Counted from the first letter of the stretch, positions 34,086-43,099 are shown. The stretch is 64,000 nucleotides of DNA from CAZZHG01 sp964653655 (GCA_964653655.1 CAZZHG010000015.1:1-64000), one strand, 5' to 3'. The notes: a model not told the origin generated them from the sequence alone. Translations and numbers: made by a program.

Positions 34086-34814
34086 TTAGCCCGCGCCGAC
34101 GCCGGGCTCGTACTCGAACATGCCCAAATACATCTGAGCGGACTTGTTCTCGGGCTCCAAGGCCAGGGCTTCCTGCCATTCCCGGTGCGCCTCGGAAAGC
34201 TTGCGCATCGAGTGGTAAAGGATCCCGAGCTGGATCTTGGATTCCACGCTCTTGGGGTGAGTTTCCAGGGTCTTTCGCAAAAGAGCAATAGCGGCCGATT
34301 TGTCTCCTGACTTCGAAAGGCATTTAGCCATCTGAACGGCGCTATCGATCTTGCTGGGCTGAAGGTGAAAAGCTTTCGTGAACTCGTGGTTCGCTTCCAG
34401 AAACCGCTCGAACTGCATGTAAAGCAGGCCGAGCTCGTAGTGTTTCTTGGCGAGCTTTTCGTTGATGCGGGGGTCGTACCCGGGGGGCGTACGCTCGAGC
34501 CGCTTCTTCGCCGTATTGAAAACTTGGGCGCCCTCGCGGTACTTGCCGACGTCGTTATAAAGCGAACTGAGCGCGATGGCGGCGTCCGTGAAGAAAGGAT
34601 CTAGATTGAGCGCTTTCCTGAAAGCGAGGATCGACTTCTTGAACTTGCCGGACTTCGAATAGACCTGTCCCAGAAGGTAAAAGCCTTCCGCCGAAGTGTT
34701 GTTCATCAAGATCGCCTGCTCGAGCGTTTTTTCCGCGGAAGAGATGCGGCTACGCGCGATGTCTTCCTTGGCGAGCTTGAGAAGGTCGTCGACGTTGGGA
34801 GCGCGAGAATCCAT
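34086..34814 (-). CDS. Tetratricopeptide repeat protein
   Basis: The 242-residue protein consists of about six TPR-type helix pairs, for example SAEGFYLLGQVYSKSGKFKK (about 41-60), AAIALSSLYNDVGKYREGAQ (about 79-98) and VESKIQLGILYHSMRKLSEA (about 190-209). There is no signal peptide. TPRs mediate protein contacts. It begins one base from the end of the bamD gene, overlapping it, so it is made with the outer-membrane assembly lipoprotein and may be linked to envelope biogenesis. Confidence 0.85.
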   Translation of the reverse strand: MDSRAPNVDDLLKLAKEDIARSRISSAEKTLEQAILMNNTSAEGFYLLGQVYSKSGKFKKSILAFRKALNLDPFFTDAAIALSSLYNDVGKYREGAQVFNTAKKRLERTPPGYDPRINEKLAKKHYELGLLYMQFERFLEANHEFTKAFHLQPSKIDSAVQMAKCLSKSGDKSAAIALLRKTLETHPKSVESKIQLGILYHSMRKLSEAHREWQEALALEPENKSAQMYLGMFEYEPGVGAG

Positions 34815-35590
34815 TACGGAGTTTTTTCCAGATCCTTCAAAAGAGATTGGGCGCTCGACTGGTATCCGGACTCGGGATACTTCGCGAGGAGACGGTGCAG
34901 CGTCTCCTTCGCGTTCGAGAACATACGAATATGATAATAACTTTCTCCCAACCGGTACAGGGCCTCCTCGTCATAGCCGAGGCCCGAGTAATCTTGTAAG
35001 AGCGCCGCGTAACGGTAGCTGGCCGAAAGGTAGTGTCTACGCTGCCAATAGAAGTCGGCGACGTAGCTCTGATACTCCGCAAGCTTCGCGCGGGCTTCGG
35101 CGGCCCGGCGCTTTGCCTCTTCCAGGAGCGAAGAGGATTTGTACTTATCGATCAACACGTTGAAGGCGTCGATGGCGCGGTAGGCCGCGCTCAAGTCCCG
35201 TCCCGCGTGAGCCGGGATCTGATTGAAGAAGGAAAGCCCGATTCGAAATTGAACGTAGTCGCTGCGCGGGTGAGTCGGGTGCAGCTCCTTGAAAATCTCG
35301 TAGGCGCTTTCCGCTTCCAGGTAAGACTCTTGGGCGAAATAAGTGTCCGCGATGGCCAGCTCGGAGTCCACGGCGCGCGAACTATAAGGAAAGCGGTTCT
35401 TCACGTCCCGAAACCTTTCGAGCGCTATCAGATAGTGCTCGTCCTTCAAGGCTTCCTCGGCCTCCTTATAGAGGGCCTCGGGATCGTCGGGGTTCGCGCT
35501 GTTGGTCGCGCACCCACTCAAACCACCCACCAGGACCAGGCTGAACAACAAGCTGAAAAAGGTAAAGAATACGCGTGGTTGACTTAGCAT
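34814..35590 (-). CDS. bamD: Outer membrane assembly lipoprotein BamD
   Basis: The 258-residue protein has a lipobox (VGGLSGC, Cys27) and TPR-like repeats (EALYKEAEEALKDEHYLIAL, FRDVKNRFPYSSRAVDSELA, FFNQIPAHAGRDLSAAYRAI) in the arrangement of BamD/YfiO. BamD is part of the complex that folds beta-barrel proteins into the outer membrane. I chose the ATG at 35590, with GGAG a few bases upstream, over one ten codons earlier. It overlaps the TPR gene by 1 bp. Confidence 0.9.
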   Translation of the reverse strand: MLSQPRVFFTFFSLLFSLVLVGGLSGCATNSANPDDPEALYKEAEEALKDEHYLIALERFRDVKNRFPYSSRAVDSELAIADTYFAQESYLEAESAYEIFKELHPTHPRSDYVQFRIGLSFFNQIPAHAGRDLSAAYRAIDAFNVLIDKYKSSSLLEEAKRRAAEARAKLAEYQSYVADFYWQRRHYLSASYRYAALLQDYSGLGYDEEALYRLGESYYHIRMFSNAKETLHRLLAKYPESGYQSSAQSLLKDLEKTP

Positions 35591-35733
35591 TCGGGCTCCG
35601 GGTTTTCCCAACCTTATCACCCCCCACGCCGTCCAACAAGCGGTGCACTAAAGCGCCGCGTCAATCCTGCCGATAGACTAGGTGTGTCAGTAATGCGCGG
35701 CGTAATTCCCGCGGCACAACGGACGGAAAAGCT

Positions 35734-36015
35734 ATGACCAAACCCAAACCGAGTTTGAAAGAAGACGTCGAGGGCCTCGTCAAAGAGAGCGTCGTCGAGG
35801 AAGCGGTGGCCGCCTGCTGGCGCAAGCTCGAGACGTCGCTCGAAGGACTCGATCCCGAAAGCGGCGCCCTGCTCGGCGCTTTTCTGAACGGGAAAACTCC
35901 GGAAAAGATCGCAACCGATCTCGGCACGACCGCCGATGAAGTTCGGGCTCTGCTCGATCGCGCGAAAAGAGATTTGAGAAACCATCTTCGCACGCAGACG
36001 AAGATGAAGCAGTGA
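35734..36015 (+). CDS. Small helix-turn-helix protein resembling sigma factor region 4
   Basis: The 93-residue protein is alone a sigma-70 region-4-like segment: LDPESGALLGAFLNGKTPEK (about 39-58), then IATDLGTTADEVRALLDRAK, the recognition helix pattern. It lacks region 2, so it is not a full sigma factor; it could be a DNA-binding regulator or a sigma-derived adaptor. It lies 7 bp upstream of the proline-rich gene at 36023, in the same direction, likely an operon. Confidence 0.65.
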   Translation: MTKPKPSLKEDVEGLVKESVVEEAVAACWRKLETSLEGLDPESGALLGAFLNGKTPEKIATDLGTTADEVRALLDRAKRDLRNHLRTQTKMKQ

Positions 36016-36022
36016 GGGCGCC

Positions 36023-37252
36023 ATGGAAGCGAAAACTTTCATCCCCACGCCGCGAATGGCTGAAGTAAATCGTCTCATCGACGGGTTACTGGCGGAGCCC
36101 TTCGCCGTCTCCCAGAAAATCGAGGACGCGTCGCTCGAAAGCATTCAAACGTCTTTCGAGGAAATCGACGAAGCGTACGCGGACGGATCTCCTCCGCCCG
36201 AAGTGGAAGAAGTGAAGGACAGCTACGAGCGTTGCAAGGAAGCCTTTTGTTTGATCCTGATGGAGCTCGAAGCGATGGGAGCGACCGGACAGGAAACGCT
36301 CCACGATTTGCGTTACCGGGAAACCGGCACTCAGATTCTCGTCCGGCCCGAAGCTCCGAAAGCTCCGCCGGCGGCGCCCAACCTCACCCTCGTGCCGCCT
36401 CCGGCGGTCGAATGGGAAGAGCCTGCCGCGGAAGTTTCGTGGAAAGAGCACGAAGAAGCCGACTCGAGAATAAACCCGAAGAAAATTTCACGGCCCTTGC
36501 CTCCGCCGCCGCCCGAGCTCGCGGCCCCGCAACCGCCCGCGCCGCCACCGCCCCCCATGCCCGCTTCCACCGCCTACGTGGAAGTTGCGGAGCCTTCTTA
36601 TATCGAGGTGGCCCCCGCTCCGGCCGTGCCCGAGGCTTCTCTCGATCCGAAAGCCCAGGAGTTCTGGGACAAGGCGGAGGAGTTCAAGAAGGGCGTGCCG
36701 TCGGAATCCGCCTATCGGTTCGAGGCCCAATGCCGTCTGTTCGCCGTCGAGTGCGAGTTCTGGTCGCAGATGCGCGAAGCGGTTCAGGTGTTCTGGCCGC
36801 ACAAGGAATCGATCCTTCAGGAGCTCGCCGATCCGCAAAGCCAGCGCTTTGATTTCCATCCGATGCTGAAAGCGGGACTAAGGCTTCTGTCCGCCGAAGG
36901 GCGGGAGTTTTTGCCGGATTCGGGCCTGCCGTACTCCGCGCTCCGAAACTGCGCGCGCTTTCTGATGTCGGGGCCGACCTGGGACGATTTTCTGCCGCTT
37001 CCGATAGAAATCGGAGCGCTGCTCATCCTCTTCGGGGGGGACCGCGCGATGGAAGGGCTCATCCTGCACAACCACCTCGGGCTCTCCGGCCTGACTGACG
37101 CGGAAGCGATGGAAGCGACCTTTCGCCTCTTCCGCTGCCAGCTCGCCAGAAACCGCGTTCTCGCCCCGAGCGGAAACGGACCCGATTTGCAAACGGTACG
37201 GGAAGACAGCGAGCGGCTCCTGCAACTCGCGAAGAAACTGAGGCTTGGATAA
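36023..37252 (+). CDS. Hypothetical proline-rich, two-domain protein
   Basis: The 409-residue cytoplasmic protein has an acidic helical N-terminal part (about 1-100), a long Pro/Ala/Glu-rich linker (about 110-205, with PPPPPE runs), and a helical C-terminal domain (about 210-409) containing EFWSQMREAVQVFWPHKESI. I do not recognise either domain. It lies between the sigma-region-4-like gene and RDD/rhomboid genes, in the same direction and close-spaced, so the four form one unit. Confidence 0.6.
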   Translation: MEAKTFIPTPRMAEVNRLIDGLLAEPFAVSQKIEDASLESIQTSFEEIDEAYADGSPPPEVEEVKDSYERCKEAFCLILMELEAMGATGQETLHDLRYRETGTQILVRPEAPKAPPAAPNLTLVPPPAVEWEEPAAEVSWKEHEEADSRINPKKISRPLPPPPPELAAPQPPAPPPPPMPASTAYVEVAEPSYIEVAPAPAVPEASLDPKAQEFWDKAEEFKKGVPSESAYRFEAQCRLFAVECEFWSQMREAVQVFWPHKESILQELADPQSQRFDFHPMLKAGLRLLSAEGREFLPDSGLPYSALRNCARFLMSGPTWDDFLPLPIEIGALLILFGGDRAMEGLILHNHLGLSGLTDAEAMEATFRLFRCQLARNRVLAPSGNGPDLQTVREDSERLLQLAKKLRLG

Positions 37253-37256
37253 CGCC

Positions 37257-37814
37257 ATGGGCGTCTATACACCCGGAAAACCTGGCAAGCCGAAGACTCT
37301 TCAGGACGCGCTGAACGAAGCGGAAGAGGATCACTTCCTCGACTGCCCGAATGCGGACGTTCCGGTGCGGGTGGCGGCGCTCATTCTCGACGTCATTCTG
37401 TTCTCGCTCGCGAACTCCGGAGTGCAGCATTTCTTCGATACTATCGAGAGCTACGCCATGCATCTGCTCAACACGAGCGCCCTCGACGAGACCGGCCGGG
37501 TGATCGCCACCGCGACCCTCTACCTTTCTCTCGTCACGAAAGTCAGCGCCGGCTACCTCTTTTTTGTCTGGTCCGTGAATCGATTCATGGGAAGCCCGGG
37601 AAAGCTTTTGCTGGGCCTTCGCGTCGTCTCGGCGAAAACCGGGCAACCGCTCCGGCCCATCGTCGCGCTCCTGCGGGAAACCGTTTTGAAAATGGTCAGT
37701 GTCGGTTCTCTCGTCGGCGCGGCGATGCCGCTCGTGCGAAGTGATCTGCCGACCCTGCACGACAAGCTCGCCGGATCCGTCGTCAAAAAACTGCATGGGG
37801 GGCCGATGCCGTGA
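37257..37814 (+). CDS. RDD family membrane protein
   Basis: The 185-residue protein has a charged N-terminus and the RDD opening VPVRVAALILDVILFS (about 36-51), two to three membrane segments, and GSPGKLLLGLRVVSAKTGQP (about 107-126), the conserved G-K-x-L-G-L-R-V motif of RDD proteins. RDD proteins are small membrane proteins whose role is mostly unknown, some linked to ion exchange. The ATG at 37257 lies 4 bp after the previous stop, and its end overlaps the rhomboid start by 4 bp. Confidence 0.82.
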   Translation: MGVYTPGKPGKPKTLQDALNEAEEDHFLDCPNADVPVRVAALILDVILFSLANSGVQHFFDTIESYAMHLLNTSALDETGRVIATATLYLSLVTKVSAGYLFFVWSVNRFMGSPGKLLLGLRVVSAKTGQPLRPIVALLRETVLKMVSVGSLVGAAMPLVRSDLPTLHDKLAGSVVKKLHGGPMP

Positions 37815-39163
37815 TTTTGCTCGTCCCCTATAAACCGGAAGTTCCCCAGTACCTGTCGCCGAAGCTATGGCCTTCGCTCGTCATCGTGCTGATGCTGGGA
37901 ATCGCCTTTCTCGAGGTTAAGGACACCCTCGACGCGGACCGGGCGTACGTGGACGAAGTGGGCTCAATGGTGGAGACCGACGACAGAGGCATGCCGAGCC
38001 TCAAACCCGAGGGCCACGCCTATCTGAAGCTTCGCCCCCTCATGAAAATCGCGCCGTCCAAGGGCGACTGGGACCTGAAGCGGCTTCTCATGGCGAACTT
38101 TCTCCACGGCAGCACCAGCCACCTTCTTTTGAATTTGATCGGAACGTTCGCCGGCGCGCGGATCTGTTCCACTTTTTTGACTTTCCCCTCCATCGTTCTG
38201 ATTTTTCTCGGAGGGGGAAGCCTAGGGCTTCTTCTCAGCATGCTCTATTCGTCGGAAGTCTCGGCGTACATCCCCCACGTGGGGGCGAGCGCCGGAATCT
38301 TCGCGCTCATGGGCACGTACTACGTCTACAACTTCCGGTTCCGCACCCGGTACTTTTTCTGGTTTCCGAGCCGGCGCGCGGGATTCATAAATTTGAGAAC
38401 CAACTGGTTCTTCTTCGTGGACGTGATCTTGTTGGAGCTCGTTTTGTCGACGGCCCAGTTCTTCCCGAACAAGCTCGGCAACGTCGACCATATCGCCCAC
38501 GTGGTCGGCTTTCTTTCCGGAGCCTCTCTCGCGCTCTGTTTCCGCCTCCTACAGCGCTGGCCGAAGTTCATTCAGACCCGCGGAGAGTTCCTCTATTTGA
38601 AAAAGATTTTGCGGCCCAAGGGATTTCATCCGGCGCGCGCGGCTTTTCATCTGTGGCTGGAACTTCTCGAGATAAATCCCTACAACGACATCGTGAAGGC
38701 CCATGTGTACCGCCACCTCGGCGCCCAGGCCAAGGACATGCCGGACGAGGAGGTCGCCAAAGCCTTCCGCTTCCTCACTCCGACCTACCTGCGGCTCCAA
38801 ACGGACACGGCGGCGAAAGTGATCCGTCAGCTGCTCGCCCGCGGAAGAAAACTTCCCGACTGGTGGTACAAGTCGACGCCCTACGACAGCATCATCCGGG
38901 TTTCGAAGAAGCTCACCCAGCCCGTGGAAGAGCAATACCTTCTATACGAGCTCATTCAGGGATACCGGCGCGCGCACCCCGAAGGCGGCAACGTCGATAG
39001 AAAGCTCGAGCTACTGATGAGTAAGCTGAAAGGCGTCAGCCCGGAACTGGAGCGGCCGGCCGCCGTAGTCCAGGCCGAAAATCCTGATAGCGAAGCTGAA
39101 GAAAAAACCCAGCCGAACACAACGCCAGGCTTAGAGCGAGATAAGGCCACCAAGGCATCTTGA
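37811..39163 (+). CDS. Rhomboid family intramembrane serine protease
   Basis: The 450-residue membrane protein has the rhomboid catalytic pair: Ser160 in HVGASAGIFALMG and His230 in VDHIAHVVGFLSGA, with HLLLNLIGT supplying the oxyanion-side Asn. It has a hydrophobic helical core and a cytoplasmic C-terminal region of about 200 residues that is helical and charged. Rhomboids cut transmembrane substrates. The start is GTG (37811), overlapping RDD by 4 bp. Its last 128 bp are antisense to the convergent gene ending at 39036. Confidence 0.88.
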   Translation: MILLVPYKPEVPQYLSPKLWPSLVIVLMLGIAFLEVKDTLDADRAYVDEVGSMVETDDRGMPSLKPEGHAYLKLRPLMKIAPSKGDWDLKRLLMANFLHGSTSHLLLNLIGTFAGARICSTFLTFPSIVLIFLGGGSLGLLLSMLYSSEVSAYIPHVGASAGIFALMGTYYVYNFRFRTRYFFWFPSRRAGFINLRTNWFFFVDVILLELVLSTAQFFPNKLGNVDHIAHVVGFLSGASLALCFRLLQRWPKFIQTRGEFLYLKKILRPKGFHPARAAFHLWLELLEINPYNDIVKAHVYRHLGAQAKDMPDEEVAKAFRFLTPTYLRLQTDTAAKVIRQLLARGRKLPDWWYKSTPYDSIIRVSKKLTQPVEEQYLLYELIQGYRRAHPEGGNVDRKLELLMSKLKGVSPELERPAAVVQAENPDSEAEEKTQPNTTPGLERDKATKAS

Positions 39164-39812
39164 TGTAGCCGACGATGTACCTGAGATAAAGGTACGGCAG
39201 CCAGGTGTTGTAACCCAGAAAAGTCAGAAACCTTCCCAGCGCATACACGTGCGTGCCCCAGTCGAACTCTTCGGCGGCCTCGGCCAGCACAGCCACTTCC
39301 TTATAGAGAGGCGCCGCGAGCGGGGCCGCCTTCTCGGAAGCCGCTTCGTTTACCCGCTGTAAAAGGGCCGCGTTCTCGCCGATGGCCTTCCATTCCTGCC
39401 TGAGCACCTTCGTGTTGTAGGCGAACACCAACCAAGCGGTTGCCAGGTGCAACCACCGAAGCCAGCCGGCCGAGCCCGCCGAAAGGGCGCCGCCGAGGGA
39501 GGTGACGACCAGGATCGCCATGATGGCGTAGAGGGCGGGCGGGAAAACGGTGAACTTGAAGGCCTTCATCCTCTTAACAAAAGTGGGGTCGAGATGGAGA
39601 TCTTCGACCAGCAGGCGGGTGTCTTTGCCCGCTCCGGTGAAAATCGCAAACACCAGGCAATGCAGGGAAACCGACCAAATCGCGGCGGTGAGCCCCACCA
39701 CCAGGTGGTGAAACGGCTGAGCCCCCAAGGAAGGCCCGAAGTGGCCGAGGGTTAGGGCCGCGAGATAAAGCGCCGTCCCAAGGAGAGCGCCGATGCCGAA
39801 AAATCCTGCCAT
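39036..39812 (-). CDS. Hypothetical multi-pass membrane protein
   Basis: The 258-residue protein has about six hydrophobic segments (e.g. residues 3-22, 38-62, 90-110, 120-135, 195-240) and no motif I know. It may be a transporter-like or DUF-type membrane protein. Its 3' end overlaps the rhomboid gene by 128 bp in antisense. Both frames have natural residue composition there, so both could be real, or one could end earlier. It is divergent from the transketolase pair. Confidence 0.6.
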   Translation of the reverse strand: MAGFFGIGALLGTALYLAALTLGHFGPSLGAQPFHHLVVGLTAAIWSVSLHCLVFAIFTGAGKDTRLLVEDLHLDPTFVKRMKAFKFTVFPPALYAIMAILVVTSLGGALSAGSAGWLRWLHLATAWLVFAYNTKVLRQEWKAIGENAALLQRVNEAASEKAAPLAAPLYKEVAVLAEAAEEFDWGTHVYALGRFLTFLGYNTWLPYLYLRYIVGYIKMPWWPYLALSLALCSAGFFLQLRYQDFRPGLRRPAAPVPG

Positions 39813-39906
39813 GGCCGGTTATGTAGCCGAACTACCTAGCGGGATCAACTAGGCAATTTCGCTCTTGAAACGGCGGGGCGGTTTCAGGCAAATTGCAGCC
39901 AATTTT

Positions 39907-40743
39907 ATGGCTGATCCCCAAACCATCCGTTCCTTAGAGGCTACCGCCAACGAGTGCCGCATCAAGATTATCTCGATGCTCGAAAAGGCAGGCTCCGGTC
40001 ATCCGGGCAGCTCCCTTTCGTGTATCGACATCATCACGGCACTCTTTTTCCACGAAATGAAATGGGACCCGAATAATCCCGCCTGGGAAGATCGGGACCG
40101 CTTCGTCCTCTCAAAGGGACACGGAGTCCCGGCACTCTACGCGGTACTCGCGCAGAAAGGTGTGATTCCGGAAGCGGAGCTCGCAACCCTTCGCCGGACG
40201 AACTCCCGGCTTCAAGGGCACCCCGACCGGGCGAGGCTTCCCGTGATGGAAGCTTCCACCGGATCTCTGGGACAAGGTCTTTCCTTCGCCCAGGGCATCG
40301 CGATGGGACTCAAGCACGCGAAGAAATCTGCGCGCAGCTTCTGCGTTCTCGGAGACGGGGAGTGCCAGGAGGGCCAGGTTTGGGAGGCGCTTCTTTCCGC
40401 GCCCAAGTTCAAGCTGAACAACCTCGTCGTCTTTCTCGACAACAACAACGGCCAGATCGACGGACACGTGACCGAAGTGATGGACCTCAATCCCATCCCC
40501 GAAAAACTGCGCGCTTTCAGATGGGCCGTGCACGAAATCGACGGCCACGACTTCAATCAGATTCTCGGCGCTCTCGAAGCGGCGAAAGCCGAAACGGAGC
40601 GGCCCACGTTCATTCACTGCCATACGGTGAAGGGCAAAGGCGTTTCCTTCATGGAGAACAACGTGAAGTGGCACGGAGTCGCGCCGAACGCCGAAGAAGC
40701 CAAAAAGGCAATTGAGGAACTGAAAGCGAAGGTGGTGTCATGA
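39907..40743 (+). CDS. Transketolase, N-terminal (thiamine diphosphate) subunit
   Basis: The 278-residue protein is the N-terminal half of transketolase in the split form. It has the substrate/TPP segments EKAGSGHPGSSLSCIDIITA (about 21-40), SKGHGVPALYAVL (about 73-85), STGSLGQGLSFAQG (about 119-132) and the ThDP motif GDGECQEGQVWEALLSA (about 154-170), where GDG and the downstream Asn bind Mg and diphosphate. It is joined to the C-terminal subunit by a 4-bp overlap, ATGA. No strong ribosome binding site is seen before the ATG at 39907; a short hairpin (AAATTG/CAATTT) lies just upstream. Confidence 0.93.
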   Translation: MADPQTIRSLEATANECRIKIISMLEKAGSGHPGSSLSCIDIITALFFHEMKWDPNNPAWEDRDRFVLSKGHGVPALYAVLAQKGVIPEAELATLRRTNSRLQGHPDRARLPVMEASTGSLGQGLSFAQGIAMGLKHAKKSARSFCVLGDGECQEGQVWEALLSAPKFKLNNLVVFLDNNNGQIDGHVTEVMDLNPIPEKLRAFRWAVHEIDGHDFNQILGALEAAKAETERPTFIHCHTVKGKGVSFMENNVKWHGVAPNAEEAKKAIEELKAKVVS

Positions 40744-41663
40744 GTGAGAAAGCCACCCGAGACTCTTTCGGAGAAGCGCTGCGGGACCTGGGAGCGGAGT
40801 TTCCCAACATCGTCGCGATGGACGCGGACTTGAGCTGCTCGACGAAGAGCGCTCTTTTCGCCAAGGCCTACCCCGACCGGTTTTTCCAGATGGGCATCCA
40901 GGAAGCCAACATGATCGGCGCCGCCGCCGGCATGTCCTTTACGGGTGTCATTCCGTTCATCTGCAGCTTCGGCGCCTTCATCACGGGCCGTTACGACACG
41001 ATCCGGATTTCCATCGGCTACTCCCAAGCCAACGTGAAGATCGTCGGAACCCACGCGGGTCTCGGCATCGGCGACGACGGCTACACCCAGATGGGCCTGG
41101 AAGATGTGAGCCTCATGCGCGGCATTCCCGGCATGACGGTGATTCAGCCCGCCGACGACGCGACGACGAAAGCGGCCATCCGCTTCGCGGCGACCCACAA
41201 AGGTCCCGTGTATCTCCGCCTCACGCGCCAGAAACTACCGGGCCTTTATCGGTCCCAGGACGTTTTCCAGTGCGGGCGCGGAATCATCGTGAAGGAAGGC
41301 AAGGAAGTCGCGCTCATTGGAAGCGGCGCTGGAGTCGCGGAAGCGCTCAAGGCCTCCGAAGAGCTTTCTCACATTAGCCCCTGGGTCGTGGACATGCACA
41401 CGATCAAGCCCATCGACCGGGCGCTCATCAAGAGCCTCGCTCACTCGTGCAAGTACATCATGACGGTGGAAGATCACACCGTGATCGGCGGGTTGGGCTC
41501 GGCGGTCGCCGAAGTGCTGGCTGAGGAAGGCTTCAAGGGCAAGCTCGTGCGGATGGGTCTGCAGGACCAGTTCGGCGAGTCGGGCGACCCGAAAGAGCTG
41601 TACACGAAGTACGGCATCAGCGCCGACGCTCTGGTCGCGCGAATCAAAAAAGACATTCTGTAA
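40740..41663 (+). CDS. Transketolase, C-terminal (pyrimidine-binding) subunit
   Basis: The 307-residue protein carries the transketolase/DXS Pyr and C domains. It has FPNIVAMDADLSCSTKSALF (about 21-40), GIQEANMIGAAAGMSFTG (about 56-73, with the catalytic Glu), TGRYDTIR and KGPVYLRLTRQKLP. Together with the upstream subunit it forms a complete transketolase for the non-oxidative pentose phosphate pathway. It ends just before a palindromic element at 41669. Confidence 0.93.
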   Translation: MSEKATRDSFGEALRDLGAEFPNIVAMDADLSCSTKSALFAKAYPDRFFQMGIQEANMIGAAAGMSFTGVIPFICSFGAFITGRYDTIRISIGYSQANVKIVGTHAGLGIGDDGYTQMGLEDVSLMRGIPGMTVIQPADDATTKAAIRFAATHKGPVYLRLTRQKLPGLYRSQDVFQCGRGIIVKEGKEVALIGSGAGVAEALKASEELSHISPWVVDMHTIKPIDRALIKSLAHSCKYIMTVEDHTVIGGLGSAVAEVLAEEGFKGKLVRMGLQDQFGESGDPKELYTKYGISADALVARIKKDIL

Positions 41664-41668
41664 CAAAT

Positions 41669-41796
41669 AACGTTATTCCGAACGCGTGCGAAGCAAGCGA
41701 AAGAAGCTTTGGCCGTAGCACGCCCAAATCCGGCGCCATTCGCATTGTCTAGGCCAAAGGTCCCACGTCGCTTCGCTCCCGGGATGACGGAGGGGT
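41669..41796. repeat. Imperfect palindromic, REP/MITE-like element
   Basis: CTTTGGCC (41708-41715) and GGCCAAAG (41753-41760) form a perfect inner stem. The flanks 41671-41707 and 41761-41790 pair imperfectly (CGTTATTCCG against CGGGATGACG, mostly transitions). The flanks resemble the CGTCATTCCGA...CGCTCCCGGGATGACG type of dispersed repeat found in many genomes. It lies between two convergent genes and may also act as a terminator. Copy number cannot be seen from one window. Confidence 0.55.
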
Positions 41797-42629
41797 CAGT
41801 TCATGATTTCGCGGTAGCCCTGGAGCATCGTGGTGAGCTTCTTGATCTCTTTCACATCGTCCGCTTCCGGGCGCGCCTTCAGGTAGTCCTTCAGGTCGCT
41901 CATCGCTTTCGAGAAGTACTCCATCTCGCAGTAGAGAATGCCGCGGTCGCGGGTGAGCTCCGGCGATTGCGGAAAGAGCGCGGTCAGAATTTCGACGGCC
42001 CGCAGCGCTTCCAGCGCCTTACTCTTGAGAATGTAGATATGCTTCAGCTGCTGGACCACGCGGGCGACGAGCTGCAGGTGCGTGACTTTTTCGTAGAGGC
42101 TTTGGGAGAGCAGCTTCGAGCGCTGCATGGAGGTGCGTAGCTTTCTCTGGAACTCCTCTTCCGTGATGAACTTTCCGTGCTCGAAGGGATCGATGTAAAA
42201 GGGCGCGGCGACGTCGGGAACCTTCAGGAAGTAGTACGAAGGAAGGGCGACGCACTCGCAAGCCAGGCCCACCTGTTCGGCGAGCACCATATAAAGGAGA
42301 GCGAAACTGAGCGGCGATCCAGTGTTCTTGTCCATCAGCGTATGGAGGAACAAACGATTCGGGTCGTCGATGACCTGCTTGTACTTGTCGGTCTTTCCGA
42401 CCAGGCCCAGCTCCTTGAAGAGCACGTGGTTGATGCTCTCGGCCTTCAGTATCGGATCGTACTTGGCGCGAGCGCAGCGGTGCCACACGCGGGCGGCAAG
42501 CTCCATGATTCGCTCGACGTAAAACTCCCCGTCGAAATTAGGGTCCTGAACTTTTCCCAGAAGCAGTACGGCCTTCAAGAGATCGTTGCGGCGAATGAGC
42601 TCGAGCAAGTCGGTTTTGATGGATTGCAT
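41796..42629 (-). CDS. SirB1-like transglutaminase-fold / TPR protein
   Basis: The 277-residue cytoplasmic protein matches the SirB1/UPF0162 group: a helical N-terminus, NTGSPLSFALLYMVLAEQVG (about 101-120) in the transglutaminase-like core, then PSYYFLKVPD and a TPR-like C-terminus. The role of the family is unclear. The start at 42629 precedes a conserved helical region. It is convergent with the transketolase pair, across the palindromic element. Confidence 0.75.
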   Translation of the reverse strand: MQSIKTDLLELIRRNDLLKAVLLLGKVQDPNFDGEFYVERIMELAARVWHRCARAKYDPILKAESINHVLFKELGLVGKTDKYKQVIDDPNRLFLHTLMDKNTGSPLSFALLYMVLAEQVGLACECVALPSYYFLKVPDVAAPFYIDPFEHGKFITEEEFQRKLRTSMQRSKLLSQSLYEKVTHLQLVARVVQQLKHIYILKSKALEALRAVEILTALFPQSPELTRDRGILYCEMEYFSKAMSDLKDYLKARPEADDVKEIKKLTTMLQGYREIMN

Positions 42630-42868
42630 AGGAGATGGAATGACCGAAGACTGGGGGCGAATGCAGCCTGCCGCACGGTGAGAACCGCGCAGACGAAGGC
42701 CCCAATCCAGAGGTGCTATTCAGGGTTTAGTTGATTGTTATTAGATCAGTCGAGGAGTGGGACCGCTAAAGTCCCGACTTACTTTTAGTGTAGCAGAGGC
42801 CACTCTTTTTTCAATCACGGCATCCACAAAGATCCGCTGCCCTTCGCCACGTACTCAGTCCGCGAAGT
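42630..42868. other. Intergenic region, no clear element
   Basis: The gap between the SirB1-like gene and the HTH gene is about 240 bp. A small hairpin (GGGAC at 42759-42763, GTCCC at 42771-42775) is present but has no T-tract. I see no gene and no convincing promoter or terminator. Confidence 0.3.
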
Positions 42869-43099
42869 TTATGGACTGCCTACCTCGATCTTTGTTTCGT
42901 AGTCCAAAAGATCGCCTGGGCGGCATTCCAGCGCTTTGCACAAACGTTCTAAAGTAGAGAAACGAATGGCCTTGGCCTTTCCGGTTTTCAGAATGGACAA
43001 GTTGGCAAGAGAGATGTCCACCGCTTCGGAAAGCTCGGTGAGACTCATTTTCTTCCTCGCAAGCAGCAGGTCGAGGTTAACGCGAATGCTCTTCTTCAT
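42869..43099 (-). CDS. XRE/Cro-type HTH regulator (YozG-like)
   Basis: The 76-residue protein is one HTH domain: MKKSIRVNLDLLLARKKMSL, LTELSEAVDISLANLSILKTGK (turn and recognition helix) and AIRFSTLERLCKALECRPGD, the YozG/Cro family pattern. These small regulators are encoded next to DUF2975 membrane proteins. It overlaps the DUF2975 gene stop by 4 bp. It likely represses its own operon through TTATCG-type sites at 43610-43647. Confidence 0.9.
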   Translation of the reverse strand: MKKSIRVNLDLLLARKKMSLTELSEAVDISLANLSILKTGKAKAIRFSTLERLCKALECRPGDLLDYETKIEVGSP

